This document shows, in pieces, positions 15,646 to 23,910 of a stretch of 64,000 nucleotides of DNA. Each line of letters begins with the position of its first letter. The first letter of the stretch is position 1. This stretch comes from Planctomycetota bacterium (GTDB lineage: Bacteria; Planctomycetota; UBA8742; UBA2392). Location of the stretch: contig JADKGX010000001.1 in NCBI GenBank assembly GCA_016722065.1, positions 930,001 through 994,000 on the forward strand, in the 5' to 3' direction. The notes below the pieces were generated by a model. It worked only from the letters and a program-made list of their open reading frames with translations. It made no database searches and had not been told where the DNA came from. A program made the position numbers and the translations under genes.

Positions 15646-17181
15646 TCAATTCCCGCCCTTTGCACGCAGCATGGTGACCGCAATCGCACCAGCCGGTCGT
15701 TCCTGCGCCCCGGGCGGTACCGGAACTTCCTGTGCCGCCAGCGGCGCCAGTGTCGCGGCCCGGCCCCGCCAGGCGTTCATTTGAAGCCACCAGTCCAGTA
15801 CCCGCCCGGATTGGCGGTCAAAGCCGGCTTCGCCCATGCGGGCGCCTGCGGCAAAATCGCGGAAGTTTTCGCCCTCAACCAATCCAAATCGCAACGTTGC
15901 GGCCTTGCCGGACACTGGTGCCCGCGCCAGGGGCAAGTCAACGACCCAGCCCTTGTGACCGGTTGCCTGGGCAAAGGGTCGCGGCAGGGGGCGCGGGCCG
16001 GGGGCATCCAGGTCTACCAGCCAGGTTTCGACCGATTCTTCGGCCAGCACAAACCCGCGCAGGGCCTGTGGCCCGTGGTCGCGCGGGCCGCGCACAACCA
16101 CCGCCCAGGTGTCGGCCAGGGGCTGCGGCCCGGTTTGCCCTGCACCGGCTGCGCCCAAACCTGCCATCAGTGCCGCCATGCCAAGCCACCCGAAGCTTGC
16201 CCGCTTGCCCAAACGCGCTGCCAGTGTTGGCCCCACGCCGCAAGCCAGCAGCAGCGTCAATGCCAGCACCCAGAACACCACACCGGGCGCTGCCTGCGCC
16301 ATGTGTCCGGGCTGAAGCAGCGGCAGGCTTTGCGGCGCGGCACGGCTGGGCTGGGTGCCGCCCGGGGCATCTGTTGCACCCTGCCACAAGTGGTCCAGCA
16401 ACGCATCGCGGATTACGGCGTTGGCCTGGCGGGCGCGGCGCAGCTGTTCGTATTCGCAGCGATAAATGGCGCCGGCGCCGTATTCAAAACGAAGCATGGG
16501 TGTGCTGCGAAACTCCAGCGGCTGGGCTTCGCCGGGGGCGGGCAGGTCGGCGGCTTGTTCACCAAAGCGAAAGCTGCCAGCGACAAACAGGGCGCCGCCC
16601 AGGCTGCAAAATTCGGCAATCGCGCGTTGTGCGCCGGCAGGCAGGCGCGAGTCATCCGGGTTGAAGATCACGACTGCGTCGTAGCCGTCCAGCAGCCGCC
16701 AATCAGCAAAGAACTCGGCAATGTCGTAGTAGTCGGCCACCAGTTGGCCCGGCGCTACGGGCAGCACGGCTCGGGCATACAACGGGTCGGTGGCGAACAC
16801 CGCCACATAGGGTTGTTCCACACTGGTGCCGGCAGGTCGCGGTGGCAGGCGGGGTTGCAGGCTGTCTTGCGCCTCGGCAATGCGCACGACAACCGTGGCA
16901 TCTGGCACCAGCGGCACGGGCAGAATCACCTGCGCCGGGGCATTGGCCACGGCCACCTGGCGGCTCAAGGTCACGCTGCCCCACTGCACCTGCACCTGCG
17001 CCGTTGAGCCTGCCGGCCCGGAAAACACAAGCCGAAAGGGTGCACAGGTGCCGGCCCGCCCGTAGGGCTCCGACACAAAGCGACTCTTTTCCCGGTCAAT
17101 GGTCTGGGCCGCTGCCTGCTGCGCCAGCGCGCAGCACAACAGTGCAAGCAAAGTCGTCGACAGTGCGCCGCGCGGGTTCAA
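15646..17181 (-). CDS. Secreted/membrane protein with an amidotransferase-like (DUF4350-like) domain
   Basis: 511 residues. I choose a TTG start at 17181: a GGAGG site lies six bases upstream, the codon overlaps the stop of the upstream gene (TTGA), and a signal peptide begins there (MNPRGALSTTLLALLCCALAQQ). The longer open frame upstream is only the shadow of the preceding membrane protein. The middle part carries a Rossmann/GATase1-like segment: DGYDAVVIFNPDDSRLP, AIAEFCSLGGALFVAG. Two membrane helices follow (about 315-340 and 350-370), then a C-terminal soluble domain. No catalytic Cys of true amidotransferases is evident. This resembles DUF4350-type envelope proteins of unknown role, possibly sensing or scaffolding. 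Confidence 0.65.
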   Translation of the reverse strand: MNPRGALSTTLLALLCCALAQQAAAQTIDREKSRFVSEPYGRAGTCAPFRLVFSGPAGSTAQVQVQWGSVTLSRQVAVANAPAQVILPVPLVPDATVVVRIAEAQDSLQPRLPPRPAGTSVEQPYVAVFATDPLYARAVLPVAPGQLVADYYDIAEFFADWRLLDGYDAVVIFNPDDSRLPAGAQRAIAEFCSLGGALFVAGSFRFGEQAADLPAPGEAQPLEFRSTPMLRFEYGAGAIYRCEYEQLRRARQANAVIRDALLDHLWQGATDAPGGTQPSRAAPQSLPLLQPGHMAQAAPGVVFWVLALTLLLACGVGPTLAARLGKRASFGWLGMAALMAGLGAAGAGQTGPQPLADTWAVVVRGPRDHGPQALRGFVLAEESVETWLVDLDAPGPRPLPRPFAQATGHKGWVVDLPLARAPVSGKAATLRFGLVEGENFRDFAAGARMGEAGFDRQSGRVLDWWLQMNAWRGRAATLAPLAAQEVPVPPGAQERPAGAIAVTMLRAKGGN

Positions 17182-17807
17182 GCGGGCCTCCGCTTCCACA
17201 GGCACAGGCCGCCTGCCCCAAGCCAGCCCGCCAGGCCCAGCACCATCAACACCCAGGCCGGGCCGTAGTCGCCGCGCCATACCAGCCAATGCGGGCAAAG
17301 CGCGGCCAGATGGGATTGCGAGGCCCCCGCGTACTCCAGCCCGATGTAATGAAACAGCAGCGGCAGGCCAAACAGCGCGAGCAGCAAGGGGCGTACCCGC
17401 GCCGGCCCGGCCGGGGAAAGCGCCGCGCCCAGCGCCAGCAATCCGCCAGCGGCCATCCACGCGCACAGGCTGACCAGCCGCGTCTGCCAGGCAGGCGAAT
17501 CAGCGCCAGCAAACGAAAACAGCAGCACACAGGCGCTGGCAGCCAGCCAGGTGGCGGCAAAATGCAGCAGGTTGCCCAGTACAATCGCGCTTTCGCGGCC
17601 GGTTTTGGGGCACAGCACCAGGGGGGCAAGGGCAAGTTCCAGATACACCAAGGCGCGCACCAGCGTTGTGTCGTGCCCCAGACCCCAGCCTTGCGGCGCA
17701 GCGCCAAGCCACAGCGCGCCGGCAGCGCCCAGCAGTAACGTGACACAGATCAGCGGCGAATAGCGCAATGTTGCTCCGGCTGTCGCTTCACGGGCCTTTG
17801 GCTGCAT
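17178..17807 (-). CDS. Polytopic membrane protein of unknown function
   Basis: 209 residues from the ATG at 17807. At least five hydrophobic segments are visible: SPLICVTLLLGAAGALWLGA, VRALVYLELALAPLVL, FAATWLAASACVLLFSFAG, SLCAWMAAGGLLALGAAL and WVLMVLGLAGWLGAGG. The end is basic (WKRRPA). There are no recognisable transporter motifs. Its stop overlaps the next gene's start, so it is made with the amidotransferase-fold protein and may anchor or partner it. The start faces the divergent aldehyde dehydrogenase gene 26 bases away. Confidence 0.65.
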   Translation of the reverse strand: MQPKAREATAGATLRYSPLICVTLLLGAAGALWLGAAPQGWGLGHDTTLVRALVYLELALAPLVLCPKTGRESAIVLGNLLHFAATWLAASACVLLFSFAGADSPAWQTRLVSLCAWMAAGGLLALGAALSPAGPARVRPLLLALFGLPLLFHYIGLEYAGASQSHLAALCPHWLVWRGDYGPAWVLMVLGLAGWLGAGGLCLWKRRPA

Positions 17808-17833
17808 ACTATGACGGCGGACAGGAACCCAAC

Positions 17834-19255
17834 ATGACGACACACCAGATCTGGCTGGCCGGCCGAACAGTAACGACCCAGGAGTCGTTCCGCCACCGCG
17901 GCGCCTATGACGGACAAGACCTTGGCACCGTCCACCAGGCCGGGGCCGGCGAGCTTGCGGCAGCCTTGAGTGCGGCCTGGCACGCCCGCGCGGCCATGGC
18001 GCGGCTTTCCACGGGCGCGCGCGAAGCCGCGCTGCTGACGATTGCTGAGGGCCTGAAGGCGCACCAGGAAGAATTCGCCCAGACGATAACGGCCGAAACC
18101 GGCAAGCCGATCAGCCTGGCGCGCGGCGAGGTAGCCCGCAGCCTGAACACGTTTCTGCTGTGCGCCGAAGAAGTCAAACGTGCCGCCTCTGAGGTGATTG
18201 CGCTGGATACGCTGCCCGCCAACGACGGGCGCATTGGTCTGGTGCGGCGCTTTCCCAAGGGCATTGTCGCTGCGATTACGCCCTTCAACTTTCCGCTCAA
18301 TCTGGTCGCGCACAAGGTGGGCCCGGCGATTGCCGCCGGCTGCCCGGTGATTCTGAAGCCCGCCCCGCAATGCCCGCTTACAGCGCTGATGCTGGGCCAG
18401 TTGATGGCGCGCGCCGGTATGCCCGAGGGGGCTTTTTCAATCCTGCCCTGCGACAACAAGATTGCGCAGCAACTGGCCACGGACGAGCGCGTGGCGGTAG
18501 TCAGCTTCACGGGCAGCGACAAAGTGGGCTGGCAGCTGCGTGACCTGGCGCCACGCAAGACCGTGCTGCTGGAACTGGGTGGCAATGCGGCCGTGATTGT
18601 GGAGCCCGACGCCGACCTCGAACAGGCCGCCCAGCGCATTGTGACCGGCGCCTTTGCCCACGCGGGCCAGGTGTGCATCAAGGTGCAGCGGGTGTTTGCC
18701 CATGAATCAATCTCCGCAAGGCTGCTGACTCGGCTGGTCGAGTTGACGGATTCCTTGAGCATGGGCGACCCAACCCACGACGACGTGCTGGTGGGCCCCT
18801 TGATCAGCCAGGATGCCGCCCTGCGCATCGAAACCTGGGTGAACGAGGCCCGCCAGCAGGGCGCCAACGTGGTGGCCGGTGGCGAACGCGACGGCCAGTT
18901 CTATCGCCCCACCTGGTTGACCGACGTAGCCGAAGACGCCAAGGTTTGCAGCCAGGAAGTGTTCGGCCCGGTGGCTGTGCTGGCACGCTACGTGGATTTT
19001 GAGGCCGCCCTGCGCGCCGCCAACGCCAGCGCCTATGGGCTGCAAGCCGGAGTATTCACGCAAAGCCTGCCAAGAATGATGGAGGCCTTTGAAACGCTGG
19101 AGGTCGGGGCGGTCATGATCAACGACATTCCTACCTGGCGCGTTGACCACATGCCCTATGGCGGCATCAAGGCCAGCGGTGTGGGCCGCGAAGGCCCGAA
19201 GTACCTGATGCAGGAATTCACTGAACCCCGGCTGCTGGCCATCAAACCGCGATAA
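17834..19255 (+). CDS. NAD(P)-dependent aldehyde dehydrogenase
   Basis: 473 residues from the ATG at 17834 (AGGA seven bases upstream). It has the full ALDH pattern: PFNFPLN (Asn about 152), KPAPQCPLT, FTGSDKVG, catalytic-base motif LELGGN (Glu about 247), nucleophile in GQVCIKVQRV (Cys about 281) and EVFGPVAVL. The GQVCIxVQR context is typical of the lactaldehyde/phosphonoacetaldehyde/non-phosphorylating glyceraldehyde-3-phosphate branch. It oxidises an aldehyde to the acid in the cytoplasm; the substrate is not decidable from sequence. An unknown gene starts three bases after the stop, so the two are probably co-transcribed. Confidence 0.9.
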   Translation: MTTHQIWLAGRTVTTQESFRHRGAYDGQDLGTVHQAGAGELAAALSAAWHARAAMARLSTGAREAALLTIAEGLKAHQEEFAQTITAETGKPISLARGEVARSLNTFLLCAEEVKRAASEVIALDTLPANDGRIGLVRRFPKGIVAAITPFNFPLNLVAHKVGPAIAAGCPVILKPAPQCPLTALMLGQLMARAGMPEGAFSILPCDNKIAQQLATDERVAVVSFTGSDKVGWQLRDLAPRKTVLLELGGNAAVIVEPDADLEQAAQRIVTGAFAHAGQVCIKVQRVFAHESISARLLTRLVELTDSLSMGDPTHDDVLVGPLISQDAALRIETWVNEARQQGANVVAGGERDGQFYRPTWLTDVAEDAKVCSQEVFGPVAVLARYVDFEAALRAANASAYGLQAGVFTQSLPRMMEAFETLEVGAVMINDIPTWRVDHMPYGGIKASGVGREGPKYLMQEFTEPRLLAIKPR

Positions 19256-19258
19256 CCT

Positions 19259-20083
19259 GTGTCCATTACCTACTACGTCGATTACCCCTGCCCGGTCAAA
19301 GAGGCAATCAAGCCAGGCCGCATGCTGCGCCTGCTGTATGCGCGCGAGCGTGCCAACGAGGCCATGAACCGCGCCCGCCGGGGCGAAGCACAAACGCAGC
19401 CCCAGGACGTGAAGGTTTCACTTTCGCTGCGCGACGACACCGGCTGCAAGGAGTTGCGCACGTTGAGTGCCGCTGACATCTATGGCCAGTACGCCGCCCT
19501 GGAAAACCTGGCCGACCACTGCCGCACCTGCCGCGCACGCATTGAGCCACAAAGTTTTGGCTGCCGATCGAAGCTCGATTTCCCGATCAGCTTCAAGGCT
19601 GAGGCCTTCCTGATGGGGCTGATTCACGCCAAGGACGGCGACCCGGCGCCCACGCTGCTTTGCAATTACCTGGAATCGAACGGCATGGCAGGCAACCAGA
19701 CCGCCGACATGCGCAAGTTGCCGGGGGTGTTTTTTGAAAGCGACAAACCGCTGGTGCGCCGGTTTGCCGACGGCCGCAGGCTTTCCGTCAACCAGTTGAT
19801 TGAACTGCTGTTCCTGACCGGGCAGATCACGCCCCGGCACGGGCGCCTGCTGCTGGGCCTGCTGGGCCTGTATGCCGGCAACCTGCCACTGGATCGCGGG
19901 CTGTATTCGCTGCCCAACCTGTTTGTGGTCGAGAAAGAGGAAAACGGCATGGTGACCAGCCGCGCCGGCCTGAACTTGAGCGAAAACATCCAGGACGACC
20001 GCAGCACCAAGCAGATCCAGAACTTCTTTGGCGCGCTGTTGATTGGCACTGAATTGGGCTGCGACACCTGGGTAAAGATGTAG
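19259..20083 (+). CDS. Conserved-looking hypothetical protein with a cysteine cluster
   Basis: 274 residues with a GTG start at 19259, three bases after the aldehyde dehydrogenase stop. It is not recognised. The N-terminal part is charged. A cluster HCRTCRARIEPQSFGC (about residues 85-100) has three cysteines and could hold a metal or be redox active. The C-terminal half is mixed alpha/beta (LSVNQLIELLFLTGQITPRHGRLLLGLLGLY). No signal peptide or true membrane helix is seen, so it is probably cytoplasmic. The position suggests a link to the dehydrogenase, but nothing in the sequence proves it. Confidence 0.6.
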   Translation: MSITYYVDYPCPVKEAIKPGRMLRLLYARERANEAMNRARRGEAQTQPQDVKVSLSLRDDTGCKELRTLSAADIYGQYAALENLADHCRTCRARIEPQSFGCRSKLDFPISFKAEAFLMGLIHAKDGDPAPTLLCNYLESNGMAGNQTADMRKLPGVFFESDKPLVRRFADGRRLSVNQLIELLFLTGQITPRHGRLLLGLLGLYAGNLPLDRGLYSLPNLFVVEKEENGMVTSRAGLNLSENIQDDRSTKQIQNFFGALLIGTELGCDTWVKM

Positions 20084-20256
20084 TCGCCACGGCAATTCGG
20101 CCCGCTGGGTGCCGGCAAGTGCCTGGGCTTTGCCCGGCGGATTGCTGCTTTGTAATGCCGTTTTGGGCTGCACGCGGATATGATCACCGGGCCGGAATGT
20201 GAATGCAGCAGGGGCGTCCAAGCCTCCTGCATCACATCTGGTGCTGGAGCACCGCC

Positions 20257-20475
20257 GTGGTTCGATACGTCGTTTCCAACCTGGGGACCAACACCCCTCA
20301 AACTGAACAAGACAAACTCCTGGCTGCACTGGGCCGGGTCAAGGGCATCAAGGACATTGAACTGTCCCTGGCCCGCAAGGAAATCACCTTTGGCATAAAC
20401 GGGCCTGAGCCCCGTGCCAAAGCCTTGCAGGAAGCCTGCGCCAGCGCCGGCTTCACGCTTGGCCAGCGCATGTAA
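20257..20475 (+). CDS. Small HMA-like ferredoxin-fold protein lacking the CxxC
   Basis: 72 residues from a GTG at 20257, with GGAG about eight bases upstream; an ATG at 20203 would add 18 unlikely residues. The sequence VVRYVVSNLGTNTPQTEQDKL, then VKGIKDIELSLARKEITFGI and EACASAGFTLG, follows the beta-alpha-beta-beta-alpha-beta plan of heavy-metal-associated domains. The loop where MxCxxC should sit reads NLGTNTPQTEQ, so it cannot bind metal in the usual way. It may be a degenerate chaperone or a regulatory domain. Small and unsupported by neighbours, so only moderately secure. Confidence 0.5.
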   Translation: MVRYVVSNLGTNTPQTEQDKLLAALGRVKGIKDIELSLARKEITFGINGPEPRAKALQEACASAGFTLGQRM

Positions 20476-20571
20476 CCCGCTTTGCCTGCTGCTTCTGCCT
20501 GTGGCCGCCTGGCGGTTCCGGTTGCCTTTTGCCCCTGTCCGCCAGGTTTGCAGCGCGGATGTGACAGCAAG

Positions 20572-20587
20572 TGTTGACATGCCAACA
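20572..20587. promoter_or_regulatory. Dyad overlapping a TTGACA box upstream of the desaturase gene
   Basis: TGTTGACATGCCAACA is a near-palindrome (TGTTG..CAACA) and contains a perfect -35-like TTGACA at 20574-20579, about 90 bases before the desaturase start. The -10 region at the right distance (GAATCT) is poor, so this may be an operator, a promoter or chance. Confidence 0.3.
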
Positions 20588-20671
20588 TTTGCTGATGGAA
20601 TCTGCGCTTTCCAAAGTTGGATTGCAGGAGAACGCGCGTTAGGTTTGCGCCGGATCCGTTTGTGAGGTTCC

Positions 20672-21685
20672 TTGGAATCACCCGCTTCGAAACCTTTGAC
20701 CGGAAACGACCTGGTTGCTGCCACGCGCCCCTTTGCCAAGGAAAAGCGCGCCCACAGCTGGTTTCACCTTGCAACCACATTTGCGCTGTTGATCGGCCTG
20801 CTGGGCTGTGCCGCTTATCTGCCCTGGAGCCTGTGGCCGCTGCGCGTGGTTGCGGGATTCGCCGGCGCGCTGGTCATGGTGCGGGCCTTCATTATTTATC
20901 ACGACTTTCAGCATGGCGCGATTCTGCGCGGCTCGCTGCTGGCCAAGGCCGTGCTGTACCCCTTTGGCATGTTGTTCTTCATGGGGCCCAAATACTGGCG
21001 CGAGACACACAACTTTCACCACGCGCACGTGAGCACCTTTTCGCATTCGGCCCCGGGGTCGTTTCCGATCCTGACCGTCGAGATGTACCGCAAGTCCACA
21101 TGGGGCCAGCGCTTGAACTACGCCATCATGCGCCACCCGCTGACGATCCTGCTGGCCTACATCACGGTGTTTCTGTTCAGCCACGGCATTGAACCCTTTG
21201 TGAAACAGCCCCTGAAACACTGGTCTGCCGGTGTGGCGCTGCTGGTACACGGCGGGCTGATCGCCATCCTGTGGCTGACCGGCGGCTGGGACGCGGCTTT
21301 GCTTGGGTTCATCCTGCCCTATGCGTTCTCGGCGGCGCTGGGCGCCTACATGTTCTATGCGCAACACAACTTTCGCGGCGTCAAAGTGCTGGGCGAACAG
21401 GAGTGGAGTGTCACCGAAGCCGCCCTGAAATCCAGCAGCTACATGAAGCTGCCACGGATTCTGGACTGGCTCACGGGCTCCATTGGCTTTCACCACATTC
21501 ACCACGTCAACTCGACCATTCCGTTTTACCGTCTGCGCGAGGCCATGGCGGCCATTCCGGAACTGCAGCAACCGCTGGTGACCACGCTGCGACCCTCGGA
21601 CGTGATTCACAGCCTGCGCCTGAAGGTGTGGGACCCCGCGCAATCGCGCATGATCAGCTTCCGCGAAGCACGCCGCGCGGCCTGA
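20672..21685 (+). CDS. Membrane fatty-acid desaturase
   Basis: 337 residues with a TTG start at 20672 after a GAGG site. The three histidine boxes of membrane di-iron desaturases are intact: HDFQHG (about 77-82), HNFHHAH (about 113-119) and HHIHH (about 274-278). Hydrophobic helices lie at about 33-52, 58-75, 90-105, 158-170, 187-203 and 209-228. The family is the acyl-lipid Delta12/omega-3-type FA_desaturase group, which introduces double bonds into membrane fatty acids using ferredoxin or a similar donor. Regiospecificity cannot be read. It appears monocistronic. A TTGACA-containing dyad lies upstream. Confidence 0.88.
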   Translation: MESPASKPLTGNDLVAATRPFAKEKRAHSWFHLATTFALLIGLLGCAAYLPWSLWPLRVVAGFAGALVMVRAFIIYHDFQHGAILRGSLLAKAVLYPFGMLFFMGPKYWRETHNFHHAHVSTFSHSAPGSFPILTVEMYRKSTWGQRLNYAIMRHPLTILLAYITVFLFSHGIEPFVKQPLKHWSAGVALLVHGGLIAILWLTGGWDAALLGFILPYAFSAALGAYMFYAQHNFRGVKVLGEQEWSVTEAALKSSSYMKLPRILDWLTGSIGFHHIHHVNSTIPFYRLREAMAAIPELQQPLVTTLRPSDVIHSLRLKVWDPAQSRMISFREARRAA

Positions 21686-21707
21686 CCGGCGCCTGGCAAC
21701 GCGCTGG

Positions 21708-21905
21708 CTACTCCCAATGCGGGGGTTCTGGCTGGTGAACGCGCTGGCGAAAGGCCTGGCGGGCGCGGTCAATCTCAAGCATCTTTTCGAACTGGTTGTC
21801 GAAATCCCCGGTGTCGGGGTACGCGGCCTCAATCAGGGCGATTTCGGCCTGTAACTGCTGCCACAGCGCCCCCCACGGGCGGAAGTTCGTCTGGCGGTCT
21901 GACAT
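21708..21905 (-). CDS. Small hypothetical protein
   Basis: 65 residues. The ATG at 21905 is preceded by a perfect AAGGAGG site, which strongly marks it as a real gene and rules out the longer open frame from 22022. The protein is acidic and helical (WGALWQQLQAEIALIEAAYP, FDNQFEKMLEIDRARQAFRQRV) with no cysteines, signal peptide or membrane helix. It is not recognised. It is divergent from the pseudouridine synthase gene with its hairpin leader, and convergent with the desaturase gene. Confidence 0.65.
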   Translation of the reverse strand: MSDRQTNFRPWGALWQQLQAEIALIEAAYPDTGDFDNQFEKMLEIDRARQAFRQRVHQPEPPHWE

Positions 21906-22043
21906 GGGGACCTCCTTGCGGCCAGGCTGGAGCGGCCAGGCACACAACACCTGCACATTATCCTGCATTCCAAGCGCCTTGGGAAGGGACAATCGGGCCC
22001 CCGCACCTGTTACCCGGCGCAAAGTCTGCTACAACCGCGCGCT

Positions 22044-22103
22044 GGCGCCGGGAGGCGCTTTTTTTGGGGGCGCCGCAAGGCGCAAGCGGCGCCGGGAGGC
22101 GCC
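22044..22103 (+). promoter_or_regulatory. Leader with three GNRA-tetraloop hairpins, the first followed by T7
   Basis: Three successive hairpins share the same stem. GCGCC-GGGA-GGCGC is at 22045-22058 and is followed at once by seven T (22059-22065). GCGCC-GCAA-GGCGC is at 22070-22083. GGCGCC-GGGA-GGCGCC is at 22088-22103. All three loops fit GNRA. The first has the form of an intrinsic terminator, and the start codon lies 13 bases after the last. The strands could pair in alternative registers, so this looks like an attenuator or a protein-binding leader. Confidence 0.55.
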
Positions 22104-22116
22104 AAAGGAACCAGCC

Positions 22117-23865
22117 ATGTCCGAATACGAACCGTCCGGCAAGGAACGCCTGCAGAAAATTCTGGCCCGCGCCGGCTTTGGGTCACGGCGCGCCTGCGAG
22201 GAACTGATTGTCGAGGGCCGCGTCACACTGAATGAGCAGGTAGTCAGCGTGTTGGGCACGCAAGCCGACCCCATGCGCGACACCATCATGGTTGATGGCG
22301 AACGCGTACACCTGCCCCGGCCGATCTACTTTCTGGTGCACAAGCCCGCCGGCATGTTCTTTTCCGACAGCAACACCGACGACGCCATTGCCGCGCTGGT
22401 GGGCAGCCACGACGGCCGCCTGCTGGTGACCGGGCGTCTTGACAGGTCAAGTTCCGGCGTGCTGCTGGTAACCAACGACGGGCGCGTCTCGAACATTCTG
22501 ACCCACCCGCGCTACCGCGTGCCCAAGGTCTACCTGATCAGCGTCAAGAACGAAGCCCGCCCCGAAACCCTTCAGAACATCGAACGCGCCCTGTATTACG
22601 CCACCAACGGCGGCAAGTTCGAACGCCTGCGCGTGGTACATCGCGAGGCCGGCCGCGCGGTTGTGCAACTGGTGGCCTACGAGGGCATGCCCTCTTCGCT
22701 GCGCGACATCTTCTTGAAGTTCGGTCTATCCGTGAAGCACATTGAACGCCCGCGCATGGGGCCCCTGGAACTGGGTCATTTGCCGGCCGGGGAGTCGCAC
22801 CGCCTGCGCGGCGACGAAGTAACAGCGCTGATGGAATATGCAGCCGTGGCGGAATCCGGCGGCCTGAATTACGAGGGCCAATTGGTTACGCCAGAAAAGT
22901 TTGACCGCACCCGAACCGCAGTCGAGTTTTCGCGAAAGAAAACCGGCTCGCGCGGGACTACCGGCGGCCAGAAAGAAGTGTCGTCAAGGGTACGCGGCGC
23001 GAGGCGCGGGTTTGACAGCCGCGACCAGGGTCGTGAACAAGACGCGCGCAGGGAACCCTTTGGCGATCGCAACCGGCAACGCGACCAGGACAGCGGCGAG
23101 AACCGGCGCGAAAGGCCAGATCGCGGCGACCGGCCACGGGACAGGGCGCCACGGGATCGTGACGGCGCGCCAAGGGATCGGGCGCCACGAGATCGCGGCG
23201 ACCGGCCAAGGGACAGGGCGCCACGGAGGGCGCCAAGGGATCGGGCGCCACGAGATCGCGGCGACCGGCCAAGGGACAGGGCGCCACGGGATCGTGACGG
23301 TGCGCCAAGGGATCGGGCGCCACGAGATCGCGGCGACCGGCCAAGGGACAGAGCACCCCGGGATCGTGACGGGGCGCCACGGGATCGGGCGCCAAGGGAT
23401 CGTGATGAAGCTCCGCGTGATCGCGCGCCTCGCAGGGACGACCGCAGGCCGGATTCGCGCACGGGCGGGCCAGGTTTCCGTGACCGGGCACCCCGCCAGC
23501 AGGGCTTTCGCAGTGACTCGCGCGGGGAATCGCGCGGCAGGACTCGCCCCGGCACGGGCGGTGATCGTGGTCCGCGCAGGCCGGGACGCGACAGTCGCCC
23601 GCCCAAGCGCGACGGCGAACGTGAATACGGGTCCTTCCGCGGCGGATACCGCAAGGACCGCAACAGCGAAGGCGATGGGCCCAAGCGTGATGGACCCAAG
23701 CGCGGCGGCTTTGGCGGCAGGGGCGGGCCCGGCAAGCCGCGTGGCCCTGGCGGCCCGCGTGGCCCAGGCAGACCCGGTGGCCCGCGTGGACCCGGCAGAC
23801 CCCGTGGCCCCGGTGGCCCACGCGGATCGGGCAGACCCCGCGGCCCCAACCGCCGCGATGCATGA
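22117..23865 (+). CDS. RsuA/RluB-family pseudouridine synthase with a long Arg/Asp/Gly/Pro tail
   Basis: 582 residues from the ATG at 22117 (AAGGAA upstream). Residues about 9-70 form an S4 domain (ERLQKILARAGFGSRRACEEL). The catalytic domain follows with LVTGRLDRSSSGVLLVTNDG (Asp about 109) and KVYLISVK. This part is of normal size for a family member that pseudouridylates rRNA. Residues about 268-582 are an unusual low-complexity extension: first RDRAPRDRGDRP-type repeats, then GPGGPRGPGRP-type repeats ending in basic residues. Long basic tails occur in some RluB-like proteins and can bind RNA, but this one is exceptionally long. The leader hairpins just upstream suggest control at the RNA level, perhaps by the product itself. 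Confidence 0.9.
   Translation: MSEYEPSGKERLQKILARAGFGSRRACEELIVEGRVTLNEQVVSVLGTQADPMRDTIMVDGERVHLPRPIYFLVHKPAGMFFSDSNTDDAIAALVGSHDGRLLVTGRLDRSSSGVLLVTNDGRVSNILTHPRYRVPKVYLISVKNEARPETLQNIERALYYATNGGKFERLRVVHREAGRAVVQLVAYEGMPSSLRDIFLKFGLSVKHIERPRMGPLELGHLPAGESHRLRGDEVTALMEYAAVAESGGLNYEGQLVTPEKFDRTRTAVEFSRKKTGSRGTTGGQKEVSSRVRGARRGFDSRDQGREQDARREPFGDRNRQRDQDSGENRRERPDRGDRPRDRAPRDRDGAPRDRAPRDRGDRPRDRAPRRAPRDRAPRDRGDRPRDRAPRDRDGAPRDRAPRDRGDRPRDRAPRDRDGAPRDRAPRDRDEAPRDRAPRRDDRRPDSRTGGPGFRDRAPRQQGFRSDSRGESRGRTRPGTGGDRGPRRPGRDSRPPKRDGEREYGSFRGGYRKDRNSEGDGPKRDGPKRGGFGGRGGPGKPRGPGGPRGPGRPGGPRGPGRPRGPGGPRGSGRPRGPNRRDA
23119..23400 (+). repeat. In-frame coding tandem repeat in the pseudouridine synthase tail
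   Basis: The string GATCGCGGCGACCGGCCA recurs at 23119, 23191, 23254 and 23326, spaced 72, 63 and 72 bases, all multiples of nine. Each unit encodes RGDRPRDRAPRD-type residues. The period keeps the frame, so the repeat number can change without breaking the gene. Confidence 0.8.
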
Positions 23866-23910
23866 ACGCAGTCAGGCAGTGCTTTGCGAACAGTATTCAG
23901 GAGGCCAGAC

